Source: Actinoplanes sp. L3-i22
GTDB lineage: Bacteria; Actinomycetota; Actinomycetes; Mycobacteriales; Micromonosporaceae
Direction: 5' to 3'
NCBI RefSeq assembly: GCF_019704555.1
Contig: NZ_AP024745.1
Span: forward strand, 4,224,501-4,288,500
Length of the DNA: 64,000 nt
A program made the translations under genes and the position numbers. Numbering within the stretch: the first letter of the stretch is position 1; each line of letters begins with the position of its first letter. Under the pieces are notes generated by a model that saw only the letters and a program-made list of their open reading frames with translations, had not been told where the DNA came from and searched no databases. This document shows, piece after piece, positions 44,462 to 53,390 of this stretch.

Positions 44462-44862
44462 AACGCGATCATACGAATCTCATAGCTGTCGCACCCGCCC
44501 GCGTCACCCGGCGTTGGCGAGCGGCGTCTCGTCGAGCGAATCGAAAACGCGTACCGCTCCGGCATTTTCTAATTCCTCAACCACAAAACCCCCTGTGCGT
44601 ACGGCGTTGGAGTCCCAGGTGGAGTCGCCGACCGTCACCCCGGCGGCCGATGTGAGATCGATCATTGTCGTGGTGAGGCACCAAACGGCGCCGGTGAACG
44701 TCTATCTCAATGGACGACAGCGCACCTCGGTGGCTGATCGGCCAGGCTGCCCGGTGCGGGCGGCGCGGACCTGGCGGCAGCCGCCCAGATGCCCCCCATG
44801 CGGGCGGCTGCCGCCGGCTCTGCCCGCCGGTATCCCGGTGGCCCAGCGCGGATGCTCCGGGC
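44462..44862. other. Gene-poor gap before the ADP-ribosylglycohydrolase gene
   Basis: About 400 bases with one short minus-strand frame (listed separately) and no other credible gene. It contains an AT-richer patch at about 44555-44600. Promoters for both flanking genes may be here; none could be fixed. Confidence 0.4.
44504..44665 (-). CDS. Possible 53-residue small protein or gene remnant
   Basis: The frame from ATG 44665 encodes MIDLTSAAGVTVGDST and continues, ending in SLDETPLANAG before TGA. The composition looks protein-like rather than random, and the frame stays open about 12 codons further upstream without a start. No Shine-Dalgarno is seen. It may be the 3' end of a lost gene. Confidence 0.25.
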   Translation of the reverse strand: MIDLTSAAGVTVGDSTWDSNAVRTGGFVVEELENAGAVRVFDSLDETPLANAG

Positions 44863-45783
44863 ATGATCGTCGAGGTGACGAATCGGGGTGCCGCGGAGTC
44901 GGCGATGCGGGGTCTGGCGCTGGGTGACGCGTTCGGCGAGACGTGGCTGCTGCGGCCGGCCGCGACGGTGCAAACCGATCTGGATCAGCGTGTGCTCGCC
45001 GACGGGCCGTGGTCGTGGACCGACGACACCGCGATGGCGCTGTCGCTGCTGCGGATCCTGGACCGGCACGGGCACGTCGAGCAGGACGCGCTGGCGGAGG
45101 CGTTCGCCGAGTCGTACGCCGCTGATCCCTATCGGTCCTACGGCGGTTCCATGCACGAGGTGCTGCGCTCGATCGGCGCGGGCCAGGCCTGGCCGCAGGT
45201 GACCCGGCGCAAGTTCGACGGGATGGGCTCGTGGGGCAACGGTGCGGCGATGCGGGTGGCCCCGCTGGGCGCGTGGTTCGCCGGCGACCTGGACACGGTG
45301 GTGGCCGAGGCGGCCCGCTCGGCGGAGGTGACCCACGCGCACCCGGAGGCGATCGCCGGCGCGGTGGCGGTCGCGGTCGCGGCGGCGCTGGCCGTCACCG
45401 GGATCGCCGGCGGCGAGCTGGTCGCCGCGGTCGCCGCCCGCACGCCGGACGGTGAGGTCGCCTCGCGCCTGCGCCGGGTGGCCCGGGTGGCGCCCTCCGC
45501 CGACCCGCGGCACGTGGCCGGGATGGTCGGCTGCGGCGAGCTGATCTCGGCCGCCGACACCGTCCCGTTCGCGCTCTGGTGCGCCGCCGCCCACCTCGAC
45601 GAGCTGACCGAGGCACTGTGGGCGACCGCACTGCCCGGCGGCGACACCGACACCACGTGCGCGATCGTCGGCGGCATCGTCGCCGCCCGCACCGGCGTGA
45701 CCGGCGTGGCCGCCGAGTGGGCTGCCCTCTGCGAGCCGCTGCCGGACTGGGTGATCGGGGCAGGCCGGTCGCGGTCTCGGTGA
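44863..45783 (+). CDS. ADP-ribosylglycohydrolase (DraG/ARH family)
   Basis: A 306-residue ARH-fold enzyme that removes ADP-ribose from proteins, nucleic acids or small molecules. Family metal-site motifs are intact: GLALGDAFGE at residues 17-26, WTDDTAMALSLL near residue 50-61, GNGAAMRVAPLG near 126, THAHPEA near 160 and GGDTDTTCAIVGGI near 265. These supply the two-Mg site. ATG 44863 is used; ATG 44905, behind GGAG, would give a shorter protein starting MRGLALG. Upstream of the TIR gene; a hairpin follows its stop. Could reverse ADP-ribosylation or clear TIR products (inference). Confidence 0.93.
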   Translation: MIVEVTNRGAAESAMRGLALGDAFGETWLLRPAATVQTDLDQRVLADGPWSWTDDTAMALSLLRILDRHGHVEQDALAEAFAESYAADPYRSYGGSMHEVLRSIGAGQAWPQVTRRKFDGMGSWGNGAAMRVAPLGAWFAGDLDTVVAEAARSAEVTHAHPEAIAGAVAVAVAAALAVTGIAGGELVAAVAARTPDGEVASRLRRVARVAPSADPRHVAGMVGCGELISAADTVPFALWCAAAHLDELTEALWATALPGGDTDTTCAIVGGIVAARTGVTGVAAEWAALCEPLPDWVIGAGRSRSR

Positions 45784-45817
45784 CACCCGGGGACAGGCAC
45801 CGGGTGAACGTTTTAAC

Positions 45818-45849
45818 GGCCGGGCATTCACGGGGGAGAATGCCCGGCC
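45818..45849 (+). terminator. Perfect 12-base-pair hairpin between ARH and TIR genes
   Basis: Arms 45818-45829 and 45838-45849 are fully complementary with an eight-base loop ACGGGGGA, 35 bases after the ARH stop. No T tract. Likely terminates the ARH transcript, so the TIR gene probably has its own promoter. Confidence 0.7.
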
Positions 45850-45988
45850 TGGGTAGATCAAAGCACACGACCACAGCTCCCCGCCATCCGGTCCCTCCTG
45901 GTGTGTGGCAAAAGTCCGCTCGCTTTACCTGTGGACCGCCGCCATGGAGAATCAGCCCCCGCTGATCACGTCAACCGCAGGAACAGTC

Positions 45989-48900
45989 ATGCCATTCGAT
46001 GGGTTCATCTCCTACAGTCACGCCGCCGACGGGCGGCTGGCACCGGCTGTTCAGCGCGGTCTGCACCGCTTGGCCAAGCCGTGGCACCAGCGGCGCGCAC
46101 TGTGGATCTTTCGGGATCAGACCGGCCTGGCGGTGACCCCCAAGCTGTGGACCTCCATTCAGGAGGCGCTGGACGGCTCGAACCACTTCGTGCTGCTGGC
46201 CTCGCCGGAGGCGGCCGCCTCCCCGTGGGTGAACCGGGAGATCGAGCACTGGCTGGCGACCAAGTCGGCCGATCACATCCTGCCGGTGGTGACCGACGGC
46301 GAGTGGCGCTGGGATGCGGCGGCGCGCGACTTCACCGAGGGCTCCACCGCGGTGCCGGCCGCGCTGCGGGGCGTGTTCGCCGAGGAGCCGCTGTTCCTGG
46401 ACCTGCGCTGGGCCCGCGACGACCTGCATCTGAGCCTGCAGCACGTCCGCTTCCGCGACGCCATCGCGCAGCTGGCCGCGCCGATGCACGGGGTGAGCAA
46501 GGACGAGCTGGAGGGCGAGGACGTCCGCCAGCACCAGCGGGCCCGCCGGTTGTGGACGGTGGCCACGGCGATGCTGGTGCTGCTGACCGTGGTCGCGTCG
46601 CTGACCGGGGTGGTCGCGGTCCACAACGCCGAGCGGGCCACCGCCGCGGCGGCCGATGCCCGTCAGCAGCAGCAGGTCGCCTCGCAGCAGCGCGGCAACG
46701 CCGAGCGGGCCACCCAGGAGTCGCAGCGCCAGCAGGAGAACGCCCAGGTCCAGGAGGACCGGGCGCGGGTGGCGAAGGCCGAGACGCAGCGCCAGACCCA
46801 GCTCGCCCACGATCAGCGGGCGCTGGCCGAGGACGCGTCCGCCGAGGCCAAGCGCGAGCAGGCCGAAGCCGGCGTGTACCGGGCCGCCGCGCTGCGTGAG
46901 AAGGCCAACGCCGAGCAGCAGCAGGCACTGGCCAAGAGCGCCGGCGCGGAGGCCGAGCGGCAGAAGGCCAACGCGGCGCGGCAGATGGCCAACGCCCGCC
47001 GGCAGCAGGCGCTGGCGGATCAGGCGAGCGCGCGGGCGGCCGAGCAGAAGAAGCTCGCCGAGGCGTACCTGGTGCTGGCCGATCAGGCCGAGGCCGAGCG
47101 CAAGCGGCAGGAGAAGCTGGCCCAGGAGGCGGCCGAGGAGGCCCGCCGCCAGCGGGAGGCGGCGGCCCTGCAGCAGCGTGTCGAGATCAGCGGCCGGCTG
47201 CTGCGCCGGGCCCGCGCGATGATCACCGACGATCCGAAGAAGGCGCTGATGCTGGGGGTGGCCGCGCAGCGGCTGAACCCGGACGCGCGCACCGGCGAGC
47301 AGCTCAGTCACCTGATCATGGCGACGCACTATGCCGGGGTGCTCGGCGACGTGAGCCAGGTCGAGGGCATCGCCGGGCAGGCGGTCGCGGCCGTCGGCAC
47401 GGCCGGGGCGGTGTCGTTGTGGAGCACGGCCGACCCGGCGAAACCGGTCCGGCTGGCCACCCTGCCCGGTGCCACGAGCGGCGCCACCACGCTGGCGGCC
47501 GGCCCCAACGGACGTACGCTCGCGGTTTTGGATCGTGGTCCGGAGGCGACGCTGTGGGACGTGAGCGATCCGGCGCACCCCACGTTGAAGGCGACGCTGA
47601 GTGACGCGGCGGGGATCACGGCGGTGAACCTGAGCCCGGACGGGCACACCGTCGCGGTCAGCGACCAGGATCAGCAGACCGTGCTGTGGGATCTGGCCGG
47701 GGCCGAGCCGGTCATGCTCGCGACGCTGCCCGCGGCGTACCCGCTGATGTTCAGTCCGGACGGGCGGACCGGGGTGAGCAGCGGCGCCGCGGTGACCGTC
47801 TGGGACCTGAGCGATCCGGCGCACCCGGTGGCGGGCGCCAAGCTCGCGCTGACCTGGGGCGATCAGATCACCGACGCGATCATCGCGGTCAACCCGGCGC
47901 TGCCGATGGTGGCGGTCGAGGGGGCCAACGACTACGTGTGGATGTGGAACCTGCAGGATCCGGCCTCGCCGCAGCTGGGTGGCTCGCAGCTGGCCGCGCC
48001 CGGCGACGCCCGGCTGAGCGCGATGTCGTTCAGCCCGGACGGGAGCACGCTGGCGATGGCCGACACCGACGGCAGCGTCACCTGGTGGGCCGTCGAGGAC
48101 GACGCGTGGCCGTGGCTGTCGACCGTGCTGGCCAGCGTGACCACCCGCGACGGCCCGATCAAGTCGATGAGCTTCGGCACCGACGGGCGCACCCTGGCCA
48201 CCGTCGGCAGCCGTCGCTCGGCGATGACGCTGTGGAGCACCCAGGGCCGCTACCCCCGCAAGGCGACCGCGACGCTGCCCGGGCCGTTCCCCGGGCCGAT
48301 CGTGGGCCTGGCGTTCGGGGCCGGCGATCGTTCGCTGATCACCGCGGGCTATCAGGGCAGCGAGGTGCCGTGGGACCTGAGCGATCCGGCCGCCCCGGTC
48401 CGCGGTGCCACCGTGCCGCTGACCGACGGCACGGCCGAGGGGATCACGCTCAGCCCGGACGGCCGGATCCTGGCCGTCACCGGCACCGACAAGAAGGTCA
48501 CGCTGCTCGATATGAGCAACCCCGCCGAGCCGGTACAACTGGCCACCGTCGACGACGGCGGGGACATCGTGCGCTCGGTGCGCTTCAGCCCGGACAGCCG
48601 GACCCTGATCGTCGGGCGCCGCGACGGCAAGACCACCTGGTGGGACCTGACCGATCCGCGCAATCCCGACAAGCTGACCGATCTGACGCTGCACAACCCG
48701 GTGCCGGCCATCGCGTTCAGCCCGGACGGGCACACGGTGGCCTTCTCCGAGGGCTACGCGGTGTCGCTGTGGGACATCACCGACCGGACCGCCCCGGCCG
48801 AGATCACCTCGATCGCGCTCAACGACTTCATCAGCTACAGCGCGACCTCGCTGGCGTTCAGCCCGGACGGGCGCACCCTGGCCGCCGGCACCGACAACTC

Positions 48901-49327
48901 GACCATCCTGCTGTGGGACGTCGCCGACCCGGCGCAGCCCAGCCAGGTCGCCGTACTGACCGGGCACAGCAACACGGTGCGCTGGGTGGCCTTCGGCGCG
49001 GACGGGACCACGCTGGCCAGCGTGAGCTTCGAGAACGCGATGATGCTCTGGGACATCGCCGACCCGGCCAGCCCGGTCCGGTTCGCCACCATGAAGACCC
49101 CGGATCTGCAGAGCTACAACGTGGCGATCAGCGCGGACGGGCGGACCCTGGCGGCCGGCGGCACCTACGGCGCGGCGAGCAAGAGCGTCACGCTCTGGGA
49201 CACCACCGTGCCCGCCGAGCTGGCCGCCGATCCGGGTGGGCAGGCCTGCGCGATCAGCGGCCGGGGGCTGACCGCGACCGAGTGGAGCCAGTACATTCCG
49301 GAACTGCCCCACCAGTCCACCTGCTGA
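45989..49327 (+). CDS. TIR domain-TM-coiled coil-WD40 receptor-like protein
   Basis: A 1112-residue protein. The TIR domain (about 1-165) opens with FDGFISYSH and carries SPWVNREIEHW, where Glu84 is at the position of the catalytic Glu of TIR NADases. Arg-rich residues 180-187 precede one TM helix (about 190-212). A long Ala/Gln/Glu/Lys/Arg coiled coil (about 213-400) and a conserved RRARAMITDDPKKALMLG segment follow. The rest holds about 12-14 WD40-like repeats (SPDGHTVA, LWDLSDPA types). ATG 45989 is favoured by AGGA seven bases upstream; earlier in-frame starts at 45905 and 45944 lack one. The SLOG gene follows after 11 bases. Confidence 0.92.
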   Translation: MPFDGFISYSHAADGRLAPAVQRGLHRLAKPWHQRRALWIFRDQTGLAVTPKLWTSIQEALDGSNHFVLLASPEAAASPWVNREIEHWLATKSADHILPVVTDGEWRWDAAARDFTEGSTAVPAALRGVFAEEPLFLDLRWARDDLHLSLQHVRFRDAIAQLAAPMHGVSKDELEGEDVRQHQRARRLWTVATAMLVLLTVVASLTGVVAVHNAERATAAAADARQQQQVASQQRGNAERATQESQRQQENAQVQEDRARVAKAETQRQTQLAHDQRALAEDASAEAKREQAEAGVYRAAALREKANAEQQQALAKSAGAEAERQKANAARQMANARRQQALADQASARAAEQKKLAEAYLVLADQAEAERKRQEKLAQEAAEEARRQREAAALQQRVEISGRLLRRARAMITDDPKKALMLGVAAQRLNPDARTGEQLSHLIMATHYAGVLGDVSQVEGIAGQAVAAVGTAGAVSLWSTADPAKPVRLATLPGATSGATTLAAGPNGRTLAVLDRGPEATLWDVSDPAHPTLKATLSDAAGITAVNLSPDGHTVAVSDQDQQTVLWDLAGAEPVMLATLPAAYPLMFSPDGRTGVSSGAAVTVWDLSDPAHPVAGAKLALTWGDQITDAIIAVNPALPMVAVEGANDYVWMWNLQDPASPQLGGSQLAAPGDARLSAMSFSPDGSTLAMADTDGSVTWWAVEDDAWPWLSTVLASVTTRDGPIKSMSFGTDGRTLATVGSRRSAMTLWSTQGRYPRKATATLPGPFPGPIVGLAFGAGDRSLITAGYQGSEVPWDLSDPAAPVRGATVPLTDGTAEGITLSPDGRILAVTGTDKKVTLLDMSNPAEPVQLATVDDGGDIVRSVRFSPDSRTLIVGRRDGKTTWWDLTDPRNPDKLTDLTLHNPVPAIAFSPDGHTVAFSEGYAVSLWDITDRTAPAEITSIALNDFISYSATSLAFSPDGRTLAAGTDNSTILLWDVADPAQPSQVAVLTGHSNTVRWVAFGADGTTLASVSFENAMMLWDIADPASPVRFATMKTPDLQSYNVAISADGRTLAAGGTYGAASKSVTLWDTTVPAELAADPGGQACAISGRGLTATEWSQYIPELPHQSTC

Positions 49328-49338
49328 AGGGAATCGAT

Positions 49339-49818
49339 GTGCGGTTCGGTATCACGGGTCACCGGACGCTGCCGCCGCGCATCGCCGACCGCGCGCGCGA
49401 GCACTGGCGCCGGGTGCTGCCCGAGGGCGCCGGCCTGCTCGGGGTCTCCTGCCTGGCCGACGGCGCCGACCAGCTGTTCGCCGCGCACGTGCTGGCCACC
49501 GGCGGCACCCTCGAGGCGGTGCTGCCCGCGCCGTGCGGGCCGTATGCCGGCACGCTGAGCGCCGACGGCGGCCAGGCCCGGTTCGAGACGTACGTGCGGG
49601 CCGCGGCGACGGTGCTCACCATGCCGTTCCCGCAGCCGTGCGACCAGGGCTATCTGGCCGCCGGGCAGGCCGTGGTGGACCGCTGCGACCACCTGTTCGC
49701 GCTCTGGGACGGGCTGCCCGCCCGCGGGCTGGGCGGCACCGCCGACATCGTCGCCTACGCCCGCTCCCGGGACCGCCCGGTCACCGTGCTGTGGATCGAC
49801 GGGGTGCGCCGGGCCTGA
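49339..49818 (+). CDS. Stand-alone SLOG-family protein
   Basis: A 159-residue Rossmann-like protein of the SLOG superfamily, which includes nucleotide- and ADP-ribose-type sensors such as the C-terminal domain of ThsA, as well as LOG and YspA proteins. Motifs: FGITGHRTLPPRI at the start, GVSCLADGADQLFAAHVL (ligand-loop GxSxxADGAD) near residue 36-53, and GGTADIVAYAR near residue 130. The start is GTG 49339 behind AAGGGA, 11 bases after the TIR stop, so the two genes are very likely one transcript. Its stop abuts the convergent AfsR-like gene. A ligand-sensing role next to a TIR is inference. Confidence 0.85.
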   Translation: MRFGITGHRTLPPRIADRAREHWRRVLPEGAGLLGVSCLADGADQLFAAHVLATGGTLEAVLPAPCGPYAGTLSADGGQARFETYVRAAATVLTMPFPQPCDQGYLAAGQAVVDRCDHLFALWDGLPARGLGGTADIVAYARSRDRPVTVLWIDGVRRA

Positions 49819-52791
49819 TCACCGCGCGGCCGGCACCGGGACCCGCAGCTCGGCGAAGAGCTGACCGGCCCGCTGCTGGTGCGACCGCGCCCGGTCGAGG
49901 TCGCCGGCCTCGCGCAGCGCCGCGGCGATGCCGTCGTGCGCGCGGGCCGTCTCGTACCGGTCGCCGATCTCCTCGGACAGCTCCAGGGCCTGGCCGTGCT
50001 GCACCCGGGCCTCGCCGATGTCGCCGCCGGCGCGCAGCACCCGGCCCAGGTCGTTGAGCGCCTCGGCCTCGCTGGCCCGGTCGCCGATGCGCCGGTGCAG
50101 CACCAGGGCCGCGCGCAGGTGCCCGGCCGCCTCGGCCAGCCGGTCCTGACCGGCGAGCACCGCGGCCAGGTCGCTCAGCACGTACGCCTCGGCGGTCCGG
50201 TCGCCGGATCGCCGCACCGTGCCCAGGCTCTGCTCCAGCGCGGCGGCGGCCTGCTCGAGCGGCGCCGGGCGGTGCGGCAGCCGGGCCAGCAGCGAGAGCA
50301 CGTACGCCTCGCTGAACGGGTCCCCGAGCGCCGTGTACAGCTCCAGCGCCGAGGTGAACCGCTGCTCCGCCTGCTTCTCGTCGCCCAGGCGCGCGTCGAT
50401 GAGCCCGAGCCGCACCAGCGCGTCGGCCTGCCCGGCGTCGTCGGCCAGCTGCTCGTACCGCGTCCAGGCCCGCTGATAGTGCTCGGCGGCCTGCCGGTAG
50501 TCGCCCAGCAACCAGTCCACACTGCCCAGGTTGCGCAGCACCATCGCCTCGGCCGCCGGCTCACCCAGCTGCGCATAAAGATCCAAGGCTTGCCGGTACG
50601 TCTCGGCGGCCTTGTGTGGCCGGCCCTGTCGCCGGTGCAGCCGCCCCAGGTGCGACAGCGCCCGGGCCTGCGCCGCCCGGTCGCCGCCGGCCTGCGCCGC
50701 GGCCACCGCGGAGGCCGTGACGGTGACCGCCTCGACGGCCGGCCCGCCCGCGTCCAGATACCGGAACAGCGTCTCGGCCAGCTCGACGGTGTGCCGGTAC
50801 CAGCCGTGCGCGGTCGCATACGTGCAGACCACCGCCAGGTTGGGCCGTTCCGCCTCGATCCAGGCCCGGGCCGCGTCCGGATCGCCGTCCACGGCGGCGC
50901 CGTCCTGCGGATACAGCGTGGCCGTCGCCGCCACCGACCCGGCCAGATAGTGGTCGAACAGCCGGGTCAGCGCGGCCCGCCGCTCCGGCTCCGGGTCGTG
51001 ACCGGCGGCCAGCTCACCGGCGTAGGCGCGCAGCAGGTCGTGCATGCTGTAGCGGCCACCGCGGCCGGCCTGCACCAGGCTGGCACGCACCAGCACACCG
51101 AGCAGCCGGCGCGCCTCACCGGGATCGGTATCGGTCAGCGCGGCCACCGCGTCGACGTGCGCGGTCTCGCCCGGGTGCAGCCCGAGCAGCCGGAACACCC
51201 GGGCCGCGGCGGCCGGCAGGTTCCGGTACGACCAGGAGAACACCGCCCGTACCTCGGCCCTGGGGTCGCCGCCGGCATCCAGCAGATCCAGGCGCACCCG
51301 GTGATCGCCCAGCTCGGCGACCAGCTCGGTCAGCGGCACGTCACCGCGGTCGGCGGCCAGCTCGGCGGCGATCCGCAGGGCCAGCGGCAGCCGCGCGCAC
51401 GAGCGGGCCAGCACCTCGGCGGCGGCCGGCTCCTCGTCCACCCGTACCCCGATGAGCCTGCGCAGCAGCCCCAGCGCGTCGCCCAGCGGAAGCAGATCGA
51501 GGTTGACCCGTTCGGCGCCGTGCACGGCCACCATGCCGGGCAGCGAGTCGCGGCTGGTGATCAGTACCAGACAGGAGCCGGTGCCCGGCAGCAGCGGCCG
51601 GACCTGCTCCACCGAGGACGCGTTGTCCAGCAGCACCAGCATCCGCCGCCCGGTGACCTCGGAGCGGTACCGTCCGGCGCGCTCGTCGGTGCCCGCCGGG
51701 ATCTCCGGCCCGCGTATCCCGAGCGCGCTGAGGAACCCGGCCAGCGCGTCCCCGACGGCGACCGGCTGCTCGGCGTCGTAACCGCGCAGATTCACATACA
51801 GCTGCCCGTCGGGAAACGCGTCGCGGACCCGGTGCGCCCACCGCACGGCCAGCGCCGACTTGCCCACCCCGGCGGTGCCCGAGAGCAGGGCGACGGTCAG
51901 CGGCGGCTCGTCCCCACCGGGCGAAACCAAAAGACGATCAAGAGCGGCGAGCTCTTCGGTACGGCCGGTGAACGCGCGCACGTCGGCCGGCAGTTGGGCG
52001 GGCACCTGCACCGGTGCGGCGACCGGCGCCCCGGGTCCACCGGCGGGCACCTCCAGCGCGGGCTCGGCCGCCAGGATCTGCTCGTGCAGCCGGCGCAGCG
52101 CCGCCCCCGGATCACTGCCGAGCTCGTCGGCCAGGCCGCGGCGGATCCGCCGGTACTGCTCGTCGGCGTCGGCCTGGCGCCCGCACCGGTACAGCGCCAG
52201 CATCGCCTGCCCGGCCAGCCGCTCGTCGAGGGGATGCTCGGCGACCGCGGCCAGCAGGCCCGCCAGCAGCTCCCCGTGCCGGCCCAGCCGCAGCAGCACG
52301 TCGTTGCGGTCCAGCTCGGCGGCGAACCGCTCGCCGAGCAGCGTGCGCCGCATCCCGTCCAGCCAGGGCGTGTCCAGCCCGGCGAACGGGTCGGCGCGCC
52401 ACAGCCCCAGCGCCTGGGTGATCAGGTCGGCGGCGGCCCGGTCCGGCTCGGCGGCCCGGGCCTGGGTCATCAGCCGGCGGAACCGGTGCAGGTCGACCGT
52501 CTGCGGATCCACGGTGAGCAGGTAGCCGCCCGGCTCGCGCCGGATCTCCACCCGGTCGGCGCCGGCGATCGCACCCCGCAGCCGCGACAGGTAGCTGTAG
52601 AGCGCGCCGGCCGCCCGCTGCGGCGCGTGCCCGCCCCACACCCGGTCGATCAACTGGTCCACAGTGACCGGCCGGCCCGCCTCCACCAGCAGGATGCCCA
52701 GCACGGAGCGCTGCCGCGCGTGCCCCAGCTCGGCGAGCCGCCCGTCGATCCGGGCCTGCACCACACCGAGCACACCGAACTCCGCCGCCAA
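49819..52791 (-). CDS. AfsR-like regulator: SARP DNA-binding, BTAD, NB-ARC-type ATPase and TPRs
   Basis: About 990 residues in four parts. A winged helix (about 5-95; LAELGHARQRSVLGILL) and BTAD (about 100-250) form the SARP part. A STAND NTPase follows with P-loop SGTAGVGKSALAVRWAH near residue 300, Walker B MLVLLDNA and the SRDSLPGM sensor. TPR repeats fill about 640-985. Such proteins switch antibiotic or developmental genes in an ATP-dependent way. The start is taken as TTG 52791, behind GGAGG at 52796-52800. No biosynthetic cluster is adjacent, so the target is unknown. Convergent with the TIR-SLOG pair. Confidence 0.9.
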   Translation of the reverse strand: MAAEFGVLGVVQARIDGRLAELGHARQRSVLGILLVEAGRPVTVDQLIDRVWGGHAPQRAAGALYSYLSRLRGAIAGADRVEIRREPGGYLLTVDPQTVDLHRFRRLMTQARAAEPDRAAADLITQALGLWRADPFAGLDTPWLDGMRRTLLGERFAAELDRNDVLLRLGRHGELLAGLLAAVAEHPLDERLAGQAMLALYRCGRQADADEQYRRIRRGLADELGSDPGAALRRLHEQILAAEPALEVPAGGPGAPVAAPVQVPAQLPADVRAFTGRTEELAALDRLLVSPGGDEPPLTVALLSGTAGVGKSALAVRWAHRVRDAFPDGQLYVNLRGYDAEQPVAVGDALAGFLSALGIRGPEIPAGTDERAGRYRSEVTGRRMLVLLDNASSVEQVRPLLPGTGSCLVLITSRDSLPGMVAVHGAERVNLDLLPLGDALGLLRRLIGVRVDEEPAAAEVLARSCARLPLALRIAAELAADRGDVPLTELVAELGDHRVRLDLLDAGGDPRAEVRAVFSWSYRNLPAAAARVFRLLGLHPGETAHVDAVAALTDTDPGEARRLLGVLVRASLVQAGRGGRYSMHDLLRAYAGELAAGHDPEPERRAALTRLFDHYLAGSVAATATLYPQDGAAVDGDPDAARAWIEAERPNLAVVCTYATAHGWYRHTVELAETLFRYLDAGGPAVEAVTVTASAVAAAQAGGDRAAQARALSHLGRLHRRQGRPHKAAETYRQALDLYAQLGEPAAEAMVLRNLGSVDWLLGDYRQAAEHYQRAWTRYEQLADDAGQADALVRLGLIDARLGDEKQAEQRFTSALELYTALGDPFSEAYVLSLLARLPHRPAPLEQAAAALEQSLGTVRRSGDRTAEAYVLSDLAAVLAGQDRLAEAAGHLRAALVLHRRIGDRASEAEALNDLGRVLRAGGDIGEARVQHGQALELSEEIGDRYETARAHDGIAAALREAGDLDRARSHQQRAGQLFAELRVPVPAAR

Positions 52792-52845
52792 CTGACCTCC
52801 GCACGCCCGTCGCCCACCAGGCGATTCAAGAAATCCACAAGGAAA

Positions 52846-52938
52846 GTACGAGTCTCCCACGCTTCGTACAAGGTCCACCGGCGAGCATGGACATCGTTGC
52901 AGGGAGGCAGGTCGCTCTCGCCCGGTTACGCATGCGTA
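52846..52938. promoter_or_regulatory. Inverted repeats in the AfsR-like upstream region
   Basis: GTACGA at 52846-52851 and TCGTAC at 52864-52869 form an inverted repeat, and the perfect palindrome TACGCATGCGTA lies at 52927-52938. Both fall in the 202-base region before the AfsR-like gene and may bind it or another regulator. Otherwise nothing is seen there. Confidence 0.35.
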
Positions 52939-52993
52939 CGGGGGAATCGGGAACGCCACCCGAAGGCGATGGGTGACCTGCCCTGCAACGGCC

Positions 52994-53383
52994 CTACTGC
53001 GGATGGAAGCCGCGGCGGTAGGCGACGAGCTTGGCGGTGGAGCCGAGCACCGCCGAGAGCACGAACGCCAGGTAGATGACGTTGGCGATCCAGAAGTAGC
53101 CGACCTCGGCCAGCGCCAGCAGCATCGCGGCCAGCGCTCCGGCCACGACCAGCGACTGCCCGATGTGCTCGCCGAACCGGCCGATCTCACGGTCGCGCTG
53201 GTCGCGCCGGCCGTCCCCGCTGAAGAACGTGGCGACGGCGATGTTGACGACGATCGCGCCGCCGACCGTCCAGAGCAGCGCCGGCGCGTAGTCCAGCCCG
53301 GCCGCGAGCAGCACCAGATAGCTCACGTACGCCACCACGCTGGTCACTGCCAGGGACCAGGCCCGCCGTTCCTCAGTGGTCAT
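52994..53383 (-). CDS. Four-helix membrane protein of unknown function
   Basis: A 129-residue integral membrane protein with four hydrophobic segments at about residues 10-30, 34-53, 76-95 and 98-118, and a charged cytosolic loop (DGRRDQRDREIGRFGEHIG) between helices 2 and 3. Similar small proteins often accompany HTH regulator genes, but none is adjacent here. The start ATG 53383 lies seven bases after a good -10 element, so the message is probably leaderless. Downstream is the AfsR-like gene on the same strand, 202 bases away. Confidence 0.75.
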   Translation of the reverse strand: MTTEERRAWSLAVTSVVAYVSYLVLLAAGLDYAPALLWTVGGAIVVNIAVATFFSGDGRRDQRDREIGRFGEHIGQSLVVAGALAAMLLALAEVGYFWIANVIYLAFVLSAVLGSTAKLVAYRRGFHPQ

Positions 53384-53390
53384 GCCGTAC

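Noticed and set aside
45905..45988. Longer N terminus for the TIR protein from 45905 or 45944
   Set aside because: No Shine-Dalgarno, and the TIR domain motif begins directly at the ATG at 45989, which has AGGA upstream.
45971..49312. Minus-strand frame of 1113 codons opposite the TIR-WD40 gene
   Set aside because: Mirror frame; the plus strand has TIR and WD40 motifs and a good start site.
44863..49818. Calling the module a Thoeris system
   Set aside because: No ThsA-like effector (SIR2 or TM fused to SLOG) is present and the TIR architecture differs, so only a functional analogy is justified.
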